Source: Spirochaetales bacterium (GTDB taxonomy: Bacteria; Spirochaetota; Spirochaetia; Sphaerochaetales; Sphaerochaetaceae). From it: DNA of 7,084 nucleotides. The position numbers were made by a program, and so were the translations under genes. The notes beneath the pieces were generated by a model. That model saw nothing but the letters and a program-made list of their open reading frames with translations, was not told the origin of the DNA and searched no databases. Numbering within the stretch: position 1 is the first letter of the stretch; every line of letters begins with the position of its first letter. Positions 1-5,538 of this stretch are shown piece after piece. Location of the stretch: assembly GCA_012800465.1 (NCBI GenBank), contig JAAZJI010000042.1, positions 1-7,084 of the forward strand, read 5' to 3'.

Positions 1-221
1 TCATCTATGATTACCGGCTCTTTATACGTTTCAAAAAAACCTCTGTAATCTTCTTTTGCCAACATTCTATGTACAGGATCTTCCAAGTTGACATAATTGT
101 ATTCGGGAAAACAATGTTTTACCAACGTCGTTTTTCCCGACTGTCTAGGTCCAATGATCGTTACAACAGGCACTTGGTTAACAAGCTCTAGTAATTTGTT
201 GGAAATATTCCTATGTATCAT
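1..221 (-). CDS. AAA-type ATPase (AAA_14/DUF4143 family), N-terminal part, cut by window edge
   Basis: The first 73 codons run from an ATG at 221 off the left edge. Residues about 17-34 read PVVTIIGPRQSGKTTLVK, a Walker A motif in the GPRQSGKTT form typical of the AAA_14 ATPases that carry a C-terminal DUF4143 domain. The visible part ends in EPVIID, the start of a Walker B strand whose next codon begins GA (probably Glu). A purine-rich AGGGGG sits about 6 bases before the ATG and supports this start. In this family the N-terminal half is a P-loop NTPase and the C-terminal half resembles a nuclease-like fold; the physiological role is poorly known, and a toxin-like or mobile-element role is only speculation. 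The C-terminal domain lies outside the window, so completeness cannot be judged. Codon use is AT-rich compared with the operon to the right. Confidence 0.85.
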   Translation of the reverse strand, partial: MIHRNISNKLLELVNQVPVVTIIGPRQSGKTTLVKHCFPEYNYVNLEDPVHRMLAKEDYRGFFETYKEPVIID

Positions 222-244
222 TTGATTGCCCCCTGACTACATGT

Positions 245-273
245 ACAATACTAGAAATGGGCATTATTTTCAA
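245..273 (-). promoter_or_regulatory. Candidate sigma-70-type promoter for the ATPase gene
   Basis: Read on the minus strand, TTGAAA (268-273) and TATTGT (245-250) are separated by exactly 17 bases, matching 5/6 and 4/6 of the consensus hexamers. Transcription would begin near 238, giving a leader of about 17 bases that contains the ribosome-binding site. The -35 element lies inside the inverted repeat at 259-295, so that repeat could act as an operator. Confidence 0.4.
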
Positions 274-295
274 GCTCAACTTTGAAATAACGCCC
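259..295. repeat. 37-bp imperfect inverted repeat upstream of the ATPase gene
   Basis: The 16-base arms GGGCATTATTTTCAAG and CTTTGAAATAACGCCC flank a 5-base centre. Thirteen of the 16 positions form Watson-Crick pairs, one more is a G-T pair and two are mismatches. No run of T follows the repeat on either strand, so it is not an obvious intrinsic terminator. It overlaps the candidate -35 box of the ATPase gene, which favours an operator. A small palindromic element or a mobile-element end is also possible. Confidence 0.55.
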
Positions 296-618
296 CTCTA
301 ATAGTTGTTTCTCATGCGAGGCTTTTGCCTATGCGGTTCATGCTATTGAGCTGTTGGAAGAGGAGTGCGATAAAGGTTGATTCCGTTCATCGGTAAACCC
401 CCTTGGGTTCTTACATGAGTCCTCGAGCATTTCCAAGGAACGACTGCCGACAAGAAACCACTTTCTCGATTGCCAACCATCATCTTCTTTTCCCTGTTGA
501 AGGGTGTTGTGCCATGAATGTTTGTTGGTATTCATCAAATTCCGATAGGAAAGACAAAGAAAGAAAAGAGATGACAAATCCATGAAATCCCATTAAACTA
601 CCTCAAGAAGGATGATAG
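296..618. other. Mostly empty intergenic stretch upstream of the DeoR gene
   Basis: No convincing gene is visible. Reading 318-377 on the plus strand gives EAFAYAVHAIELLEEECDKG followed by a stop, which looks protein-like but has no start and was not recognised; it may be a gene scrap. A short hairpin AACCC-CCTT-GGGTT lies at 396-409 without a T run. A dyad ATGAAT, 10 bases, ATTCAT lies at 514-535, about 85 bases before the DeoR start, and could be a regulator site. The possible reading frames here have poor composition and no family motif. Confidence 0.5.
571..599 (+). promoter_or_regulatory. Weak candidate promoter for the DeoR-isomerase-phosphatase operon
   Basis: ATGACA (571-576; 5/6 of the -35 consensus) and TAAACT (594-599; 4/6 of the -10 consensus) are 17 bases apart. 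The predicted start would be near 606, leaving a very short leader that begins at the ribosome-binding site. That is possible but marginal, and a promoter further upstream is equally likely. Confidence 0.25.
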
Positions 619-1386
619 ATGAACGCTACACTACGCAAACGCGAGATATTGGCTCTCCTGGAGGAGCATGGTTCGGTCCAAGTCGGAGATTTGGCAAATC
701 GGATGGGGGTTTCGAAAGTCACGATTCGAAACGATCTGGATGAGCTGGCGACCCTCGGATCCCTGGTGAGGACCCACGGGGGCGCGATCATCGCCGAGAA
801 CAAGGGAAGCTCCCGCTATATCAGCAACACGATCCACGAATTCCGGAAGGAAAAGGAAGCGATCGCCGGCCTCGCCGTCACCTTCATCAAGGACGGGCAG
901 TCGATCATCATCGACAACGGTTCGACGACGATGCACATCGCCTCCCACCTGACAGGTCGCCACGTCACCGTCGTAACGAGCAGCCTGCTGGTCATGAAAG
1001 AGCTGATGGAGGTCGAGAGCGTCGACCTGATGATGGCCGGGGGGATTCTGAGGCGCCCGGCCATGGGGTTGATGGGATCCTTCTCCAAGGACTTCTATCG
1101 ACAGATTCATGCCGACTGGTACTTTATGGGGGGATCGGGGTACCTCTCCGAGCAGGGGGTCTTCTGCACGAACCTGATCGAGGCGGATTCGAAGCGTTCG
1201 ATGATCGAGAGCGCCGCGAAAGTGGTGTTCCTGGCGGACTCCTCGAAGATGGAGCATCCCTCCCTGGCAAAGGTGTGCGACTGGAACGTCGTCGATTACA
1301 TGATCACCGAACGGATCGATCCCGAAGTTCGGAGCGTCATCGAAGGACACGGCGTCAAAGTCCTCGTCGTCGGAGAAGCGAAGTGA
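619..1386 (+). CDS. DeoR/GlpR-family transcriptional regulator of sugar metabolism
   Basis: This 255-residue protein has the usual length and two-domain layout of DeoR regulators. Residues 1-57 form the winged helix-turn-helix, with the recognition segment VSKVTIRNDLDELATLG at 31-47 followed by the family's RTHGGA at 51-56. Residues about 75-235 are the DeoRC sensor domain, which in relatives binds phosphorylated sugars. Its landmarks are IIIDNGSTT (97-104), VVTSS (118-122), GGILR (141-145) and LADSSK (205-210). The start is supported by AAGAAGG ending 7 bases upstream. It is the first gene of an operon: its stop overlaps the GTG start of the next gene. By family precedent it represses or activates its own operon in response to a sugar phosphate made by that pathway; the actual effector cannot be read from the sequence. 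Arginine codons are mainly CGN (12 of 14). Confidence 0.95.
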   Translation: MNATLRKREILALLEEHGSVQVGDLANRMGVSKVTIRNDLDELATLGSLVRTHGGAIIAENKGSSRYISNTIHEFRKEKEAIAGLAVTFIKDGQSIIIDNGSTTMHIASHLTGRHVTVVTSSLLVMKELMEVESVDLMMAGGILRRPAMGLMGSFSKDFYRQIHADWYFMGGSGYLSEQGVFCTNLIEADSKRSMIESAAKVVFLADSSKMEHPSLAKVCDWNVVDYMITERIDPEVRSVIEGHGVKVLVVGEAK

Positions 1387-2285
1387 ATCGGGTACTCGGT
1401 CTTTCGCTCGTCGGCTTCGGCGAACGGGAAGCGGTCAGGAATCATCAGGAACGATTTCCCTCCCTTCAATGGGAGCTCTCCTACAGGATGAGCAGACAAT
1501 TCCTCTCCGAAGTGGAATCGGTCATCGCAGGCAGGGTGGTCTCCGTCCACGCCTGCTGTCCCGCGGAGCCGATGTTCCCGAATTTCGGATCGCGCGACGA
1601 GACGGTGTTGAAGGAAAGCTTCGAAGCGTTGAATCGGACCTTTGAAACGGCAAAACGATTCAAAGCGGAGATCGTCGTCCTCCATCCCGGGTATGTGACC
1701 GACATGAGGATTCCCGCTTCAAACGCCGAGCGCGAAGAGCTGTTGGCTGGGTCGGACTTCGCCCCCCATGTCGGAGTGAAGGAGGGCTCGATCTGCCGGG
1801 CGGATTACCCGGAAAGCGCGGTCTATCGGCAGCATTTCGAGCAGGCGAAAGCAGCGCTTGTCACATTGGGAGCGATGGCAAGAGAGAAGGGGCTTCGGCT
1901 TGCGGCGGAGAACCTCAACCCCAGAGTCGCCTACTTGGCTCAGACCCCTGAAGACATGGTGAGTCTCGCGAATGCGAGCGACGACCTATTTCTCTGCCTT
2001 GATGTCGGACACCTGTGGATCGCCAGCCAGGTCTATGGGTTCGACTACCTGGAGGGAATCAGGGAGATCCTTGCGACGGGGAAAGTCGTCACCACCCACG
2101 TCCATTCGAACCCTTCCGACCGAAAGCGAGAAATCTTTCTCGATTCCCACGACGGGATCGACCGGAACTCTTTCGATCGCCACACCATCCTGGACCTGCT
2201 TGCTGAAAGCGGAGCGAACGTCATCCTGGAGACGGTGAATGCCCCGGAACGAAACACGCTCCTGCTCTACGAGGCGGTAGGATGA
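1383..2285 (+). CDS. Sugar phosphate isomerase/epimerase-like TIM-barrel protein (AP endonuclease 2 superfamily)
   Basis: I place the start at the GTG at 1383, giving 300 residues. GGAG lies 7 bases upstream and the codon overlaps the DeoR stop as GTGA; a longer frame reaching back to 1275 would lie inside the DeoR gene and adds low-complexity, Arg-rich sequence. The fold is the xylose isomerase-like barrel shared with endonuclease IV. Likely metal ligands line up: H56 (SVHACC), H101 (VLHPG), E176 (AAENLNPR), D207 and H210 (LDVGHLW), H239/H241 (TTHVHSN), D254/H256 (FLDSHDG) and E283 (ILETV). This is a fuller histidine/acid set than in many epimerases and recalls endonuclease IV. Operon context with a DeoR regulator favours a sugar or sugar-phosphate isomerase or epimerase over DNA repair. 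The exact substrate is not known. The stop overlaps the next start as ATGA, implying translational coupling. Confidence 0.88.
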   Translation: MNRVLGLSLVGFGEREAVRNHQERFPSLQWELSYRMSRQFLSEVESVIAGRVVSVHACCPAEPMFPNFGSRDETVLKESFEALNRTFETAKRFKAEIVVLHPGYVTDMRIPASNAEREELLAGSDFAPHVGVKEGSICRADYPESAVYRQHFEQAKAALVTLGAMAREKGLRLAAENLNPRVAYLAQTPEDMVSLANASDDLFLCLDVGHLWIASQVYGFDYLEGIREILATGKVVTTHVHSNPSDRKREIFLDSHDGIDRNSFDRHTILDLLAESGANVILETVNAPERNTLLLYEAVG

Positions 2286-3112
2286 AGATCATCGAGCAAC
2301 TGTGCAAAGGCAAATCACCGGATCTTGAAAATGAGGACGGGCTCTTCATCAGCGAACACTTCGCCGCGGTCATCGATGGGTGTTCATCGAGAAACCCTCT
2401 TTCGGGACAAGCCCGGACGAACGGGGTCATCGCCAAAAACCTTCTGCTGGAGTGTTTGGGAAACCTCGACCCGAACGCCTCGAAGGACGAGACCTTCCAT
2501 GCCCTGAACGATTCGATTCGAGCGTGGCATGTCACCAATGATCTTCTTGAAGCTGCCGGAGAGGATCCGAGAATGCGCCCCGGCGCCTATATCGCCATGA
2601 TGAGCAGCGCTCGTCGGGAAATATGGATTCTCGGTGACTGCCAGGCGCTTGTCGACGGAGTCCGCTACACCAAAACCAAGGCGATCGACACGTTGATGGA
2701 GCTGAACCGGGCGATGCTCATTGAAGAAGCGCTGATTCAGGGGTTTTCACGTGAACACCTCCTGCATCATCCTGAACTCATTCAAGATCGGTTGGCGGAG
2801 TTCATGACTCATCAGGCGTCCTTCCAGAATCGGATGGTCGGAACCTCGACCTTCGGGTATCCGACCCTCGACGGATTCTTCGACCACCATGATTCGATCG
2901 TCGTCGTCGAGTTGGGGCGTGAGGCGAAGGAAGTCGTTCTCGCCAGCGACGGCTATCCGCTTCTCCGTCCGACCCTCGAAGAGAGCGAAAGAGAGCTCGG
3001 AAGGTTGCTTCGGAAGGATCCTCTCTTGTATACGGAATATCGAGCCACCAAGGGTCTGAATCCCTCTTTCGACTCGTTTGACGACAGGACCTATCTCCGG
3101 ATCCGGATCTGA
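2282..3112 (+). CDS. PP2C-like (PPM-family) phosphatase, divergent
   Basis: This 276-residue protein matches no named family member I know, but the PPM/PP2C metal-site motifs appear in order. They are ENED (E18, D19), AVIDG (D32, G33; the DG of motif 2), WILGD (G118, D119), VLASDG (D223, G224) and a terminal DDRTYLRI (D267, D268) standing where PP2C enzymes have DN-T. All the acidic positions expected to bind Mn/Mg are kept, so it is probably active. It has no signal peptide, membrane segment or attached sensor domain, so it should be cytoplasmic. Its ATG overlaps the isomerase stop (ATGA), and GAGG lies 7 bases upstream. Known relatives dephosphorylate Ser/Thr on proteins. The operon raises the unproven alternative that it acts on a small phosphorylated metabolite or on a regulator of the pathway. 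Its partner kinase is not in the window. Confidence 0.72.
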   Translation: MKIIEQLCKGKSPDLENEDGLFISEHFAAVIDGCSSRNPLSGQARTNGVIAKNLLLECLGNLDPNASKDETFHALNDSIRAWHVTNDLLEAAGEDPRMRPGAYIAMMSSARREIWILGDCQALVDGVRYTKTKAIDTLMELNRAMLIEEALIQGFSREHLLHHPELIQDRLAEFMTHQASFQNRMVGTSTFGYPTLDGFFDHHDSIVVVELGREAKEVVLASDGYPLLRPTLEESERELGRLLRKDPLLYTEYRATKGLNPSFDSFDDRTYLRIRI

Positions 3113-3118
3113 ATGAAG

Positions 3119-4021
3119 CTACGCACCTGAAGTGTAGAGCGAAACCGTCATGAGCAGGATCGCTCCCACGGAGACGAGAAGCCCGATCTTCTCGATGCGG
3201 GCGACGGTTTCCTTGAAGAAGGTGAAGGAGATGGTGTAGACGCAGAGCAGTCCGATGAACCCCTTGAGCGAGTAGGCGACGGCCCCGTCGATCCCCTGCA
3301 AGCCGACCATGAGAAACGCCCAGCTGATGATCTGCAGGAAACTCATCACCGAAGGGACGCCGACCACCTTCCAATCCCCTTTGATCTCCTTCCAATCTTC
3401 TTTCCGGATGAAGAACAGGGAACACAGGAGGGTTCCGACGCCGCTGGCGAAGAGCAGGTGGAGCGGCTGACTCGTGCCGGCCGTTTTCATGTACAACATG
3501 GGGATGGTGAAAGCCAATCCTGAAAAGAGCGAGGAAAAGAAGAGAAGGAACCAGGTTGCAAGGGTTGCCGAAGCATCCTCAGACTGTGCAGATCGGTCTT
3601 TTTTGCCCAGGCTGAAAATGATGATCGCGATCAGCATCAACAGGGTTCCACCGACCGAGAGCAAGCTCAGATGATTCTCGAAGAAGAGAAGGCTGGTGAC
3701 CAGCGGAATGAAGATCGAGAACTGGATGATCGTCCAGGAGATGCTGAGGCGGATCTTTCCGATGATGCGGATATAGAACAGGATCGCCATGCACATGATG
3801 ACGCCATGGAGAACCCCGAAGATCCACGCATGGGGATCGGCGGAGACTCCGCCGATCAACAGAATTCCGACAGCTGAGAATATCGTATAGGTCAGCCCAT
3901 AGAGAAGGATGAAGGGTCCGGTCCGCTGCTTCAGCCGGACGATCGCCTTGTATCCGAACGAGAAGACGCCACCGGCAACGTCGGAGAGAACAAGTGCTAG
4001 CAAGGCCGGAAAAAGATTCAT
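3119..4021 (-). CDS. EamA/DMT-superfamily transporter, ten transmembrane helices
   Basis: The product is 300 residues from the ATG at 4021, the standard size for a drug/metabolite transporter. Ten hydrophobic segments are visible at about residues 3-22, 36-57, 65-85, 95-113, 120-138, 154-175, 186-205, 219-240, 247-268 and 276-296. They form two five-helix halves split by the charged loop GKKDRSAQSEDA near 139-150. I chose 4021 because TTGGAG lies just upstream and the promoter at 4055-4083 would start transcription near 4048. An in-frame ATG at 4066 lies upstream of that start and adds 15 residues without a clear ribosome-binding site. The substrate is unknown; DMT proteins move sugars, amino acids, nucleotides or drugs across the inner membrane. 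It converges on the phosphatase gene with only six bases between stop codons, and no terminator is visible there. It may serve the nearby sugar operons, but that is inference. Confidence 0.85.
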   Translation of the reverse strand: MNLFPALLALVLSDVAGGVFSFGYKAIVRLKQRTGPFILLYGLTYTIFSAVGILLIGGVSADPHAWIFGVLHGVIMCMAILFYIRIIGKIRLSISWTIIQFSIFIPLVTSLLFFENHLSLLSVGGTLLMLIAIIIFSLGKKDRSAQSEDASATLATWFLLFFSSLFSGLAFTIPMLYMKTAGTSQPLHLLFASGVGTLLCSLFFIRKEDWKEIKGDWKVVGVPSVMSFLQIISWAFLMVGLQGIDGAVAYSLKGFIGLLCVYTISFTFFKETVARIEKIGLLVSVGAILLMTVSLYTSGA

Positions 4022-4054
4022 GGGAGCTCCAAGTAGAACATAGACGTTGAGACC

Positions 4055-4083
4055 AGTATACGACAATACCCGGATAATGGTAA
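4055..4083 (-). promoter_or_regulatory. Promoter for the DMT transporter gene
   Basis: On the minus strand TTACCA (4078-4083; 4/6 of the -35 consensus) is followed after exactly 17 bases by TATACT (4055-4060; 5/6 of the -10 consensus). This is the best sigma-70-type match I found. Transcription would begin near 4048, about 27 bases before the ATG at 4021, which supports that start over the one at 4066. Confidence 0.55.
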
Positions 4084-4170
4084 CCGGATCCGTGGACGTA
4101 GCAAATCAGGGGGGTTTCCTTTAGACCTTAGACCATGGATAGGAGTTCCGTCATAACAATTGTTTTACTC

Positions 4171-4336
4171 TTAACCACAAAGGATTTCAGTTTCCGGTTG
4201 AAGCTTCAGAAGTTTCTCCACATGCCTGATGACCGGCTTGGTGTCGCTGCCGATAAAGACCTGACCGGTTCGAACAGGAGCACAAAGATCATGCATCCTT
4301 GTGGACATCGATTCCCATGTGGATTATGCTGTTCAT
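4171..4336 (-). pseudogene. IS110-family transposase, 5' fragment, frameshifted
   Basis: From an ATG at 4336, with GGAG 6 bases upstream, the minus strand reads MNSIIHMGIDVHKDA and then hits TGA at 4289-4291. GIDVHKD is the signature start of IS110/IS1111 transposases (DEDD_Tnp_IS110), and its Asp is the first catalytic acid of the DEDD nuclease. Coding similarity resumes in another frame downstream as RTGQVFIGSDTKPVIRHVEK, then LLKLQPETEILCG, before a TAA at 4171-4173. So there is at least one stop and one frameshift, and only about 55 of roughly 300-400 residues survive. The rest of the transposase, including the C-terminal serine-containing Tnp_20 domain, is absent, so it cannot move by itself. 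This is a truncated scar between two divergent genes. Confidence 0.85.
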
Positions 4337-4350
4337 GGTGATCTCCATTT

Positions 4351-4425
4351 GCATGCGGTAGCCGCACACGGGTTTGAATTTCTTATTCCCGGTATGCAAG
4401 GTGAATCCGCGATTTGCAAACCGGG
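4351..4425 (-). ncRNA. Possible IS110 bridge-RNA remnant: two hairpins upstream of the transposase fragment
   Basis: Two stem-loops lie in the non-coding part just upstream of the transposase start. The first pairs 4388-4399 with 4414-4425 (CCCGGTATGCAA with TTGCAAACCGGG, 11 of 12 pairs, 14-base loop). The second pairs 4351-4358 with 4362-4369 (8 pairs including two G-U when read as minus-strand RNA, 3-base loop CTA). IS110-group elements are known to encode a structured bridge RNA between the left end and the transposase gene, so position and strand fit. Whether these hairpins are the guide loops, and whether the RNA is still made, cannot be seen; the element end is not defined. Confidence 0.35.
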
Positions 4426-4492
4426 AGGTCACTTCATATTGTCTATAAGTTAACCGGTTTGGGAATACAGAACCCAAAATACATCAGTGAAA

Positions 4493-4518
4493 CGATACCA
4501 AAATCGTTTTTGGTGTCG
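4493..4518. promoter_or_regulatory. 26-bp palindrome, candidate operator of the downstream isomerase gene
   Basis: The sequence is symmetric about a central CG at 4505-4506: CGATACCAAAA on the left and TTTTGGTGTCG on the right, with mismatches only beside the centre and at one outer position. Eleven of 13 position pairs match. An even palindrome with central CG is the layout of LacI-family operators. It ends 23 bases before the isomerase ATG, between any upstream promoter and the ribosome-binding site, a usual place for repression. No T run follows, so it is not a terminator. Confidence 0.5.
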
Positions 4519-4527
4519 GCAATGCAA

Positions 4528-4534
4528 AAGGAGG
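4528..4534 (+). promoter_or_regulatory. Strong ribosome-binding site of the second isomerase gene
   Basis: AAGGAGG is a perfect anti-Shine-Dalgarno match, 7 bases before the ATG at 4542. It fixes this start and suggests high translation once the gene is transcribed. Confidence 0.8.
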
Positions 4535-4541
4535 AAAGGGT

Positions 4542-5417
4542 ATGTATAAGTTGACGGGCTTTGCAGATGAGGCGGCCAATTCGATCCAGGGTCAAGTCGA
4601 GGCTTTGAAGCGATTGGGATGGAATGCGCTTGAGTTGAGGGCGGTGGACTCAACCCTTGCCCACGATTTGAGCGAAGAGGCTTTTTCCTTTGTGGCCGAC
4701 TATCTGGACCAAGAGAACATTTCAGTACCGTGTCTCGGCTCCGGGATAGCCAACTGGTCCCGTCCGGTAACTGAGCCGTTCGATCAGACGAAAGAGACGG
4801 TCAAGCGTGCCATCAAGCGAATGAAGCGACTGAACACTTCATTGGTCCGAATTATGAGCTACAAGGTTCTGCACGATGAGGACGGGAGAATTTCACGGGA
4901 TCAGCTGCTGAAAGAACGCTTCGATCGACTCAATTGGATTTGTCAATCGTTTCTCGATCAGGGCATCACCCCGGTTCATGAGAACTGCCACACCTATGGA
5001 GGACTCAGTGCCGAGCACACCCTTGAAATGCTTGAGGCGGTCAAGGGGATGAAGCTGGTCTTTGACACGGGCAATCCACCCATAACAATCGACGGCAGGA
5101 GCGAGTTTCCGTATGTGGCTCAGAACTCCTATGAGTTTTTTCATGCCGTGAAAGACCATATCGAACATGTCCATATCAAGGATGCCAAATGGGATTCCGA
5201 TCGGAAAGAACTCTACTTCTTCCCCGGTGAAGGCGCAGGAGATGTCCGGAAGATCGTTGCTGAACTGAAACGTGACGGCTATAGCGGGTACTACAGCATC
5301 GAACCACACATGGAAGTTGTTTTTCATGATACCGGTGTGGAAAGCAATGACGAACGGCGGATGCAAAACTTCGTGTCGTACGGCAAACAGTTTGAGAAGA
5401 TTTTGGCCGAAGTGTAG
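4542..5417 (+). CDS. Sugar phosphate isomerase/epimerase, TIM-barrel (AP endonuclease 2 family)
   Basis: The protein has 291 residues, normal for the family, and opens with LTGFADE (4-10), a common start in this group of sugar isomerases. Expected metal ligands are E147 (PVHENCH), D175 (VFDTGNPP), H211 (HVHIKDA) and E254 (YSIEPH). The DTGNP version replaces the D-x-x-H of other relatives and is common in this subgroup. The segment FFPGEGAGD (226-234) before the last strand matches the loop that precedes the final catalytic Glu. By family it interconverts keto-sugars or sugar acids or their phosphates in the cytoplasm, with a divalent metal; the substrate is not determinable. It appears to be a single-gene transcript, with a palindromic operator candidate and a strong ribosome-binding site upstream and a convergent neighbour downstream. 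Arginine codons are mostly CGN, like the genes to its left and unlike the block to its right. Confidence 0.9.
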   Translation: MYKLTGFADEAANSIQGQVEALKRLGWNALELRAVDSTLAHDLSEEAFSFVADYLDQENISVPCLGSGIANWSRPVTEPFDQTKETVKRAIKRMKRLNTSLVRIMSYKVLHDEDGRISRDQLLKERFDRLNWICQSFLDQGITPVHENCHTYGGLSAEHTLEMLEAVKGMKLVFDTGNPPITIDGRSEFPYVAQNSYEFFHAVKDHIEHVHIKDAKWDSDRKELYFFPGEGAGDVRKIVAELKRDGYSGYYSIEPHMEVVFHDTGVESNDERRMQNFVSYGKQFEKILAEV

Positions 5418-5538
5418 GGATGGTATCGGGCCTGTTGTTTTCACTAATCTCTGAAAATGAATCAGACTACTCAAATCAAATAGGGTAATCCGTAGCAAAC
5501 AGTCAACGGAAAAGTAGATTCACGAGCTCTTCATCTCC

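Noticed and set aside
396..409. Short hairpin AACCC-CCTT-GGGTT considered as a terminator
   Set aside because: The stem has only five pairs and no T run follows on either strand.
338..583. Minus-strand open frame of 81 codons in the left intergenic region
   Set aside because: It has no convincing ribosome-binding site, no known motif and a Ser/Asn-rich composition.
631..1350. Long open frame (239 codons) on the minus strand, antisense to the DeoR gene
   Set aside because: It lies wholly within a clearly conserved DeoR gene and its product is His/Arg/Asp-rich without family motifs: a codon-bias shadow.
1275..1382. Upstream extension of the first isomerase to an ATG at 1275
   Set aside because: It lies inside the DeoR gene and encodes low-complexity Arg/Ser sequence; the GTG at 1383 has a well-placed GGAG.
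2802..3425. Minus-strand open frame (207 codons) spanning the end of the phosphatase and the transporter
   Set aside because: It covers parts of two better-supported genes and its product is a string of Arg/Ser/Gly without domains.
4121..4134. Tandem TTAGACC TTAGACC, considered as a target-site duplication or attachment site
   Set aside because: Two adjacent 7-base copies do not flank the IS110 fragment, and IS110 elements usually make no target duplication; likely chance.
4135..4341. Plus-strand open frame of 68 codons across the IS110 scar
   Set aside because: It is antisense to the recognisable IS110 transposase fragment and has no family similarity.
5450..5466. TCTGA/TCAGA inverted repeat between the convergent isomerases, considered as a terminator
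   Set aside because: A five-pair AT-rich stem with no T run is too weak to call.
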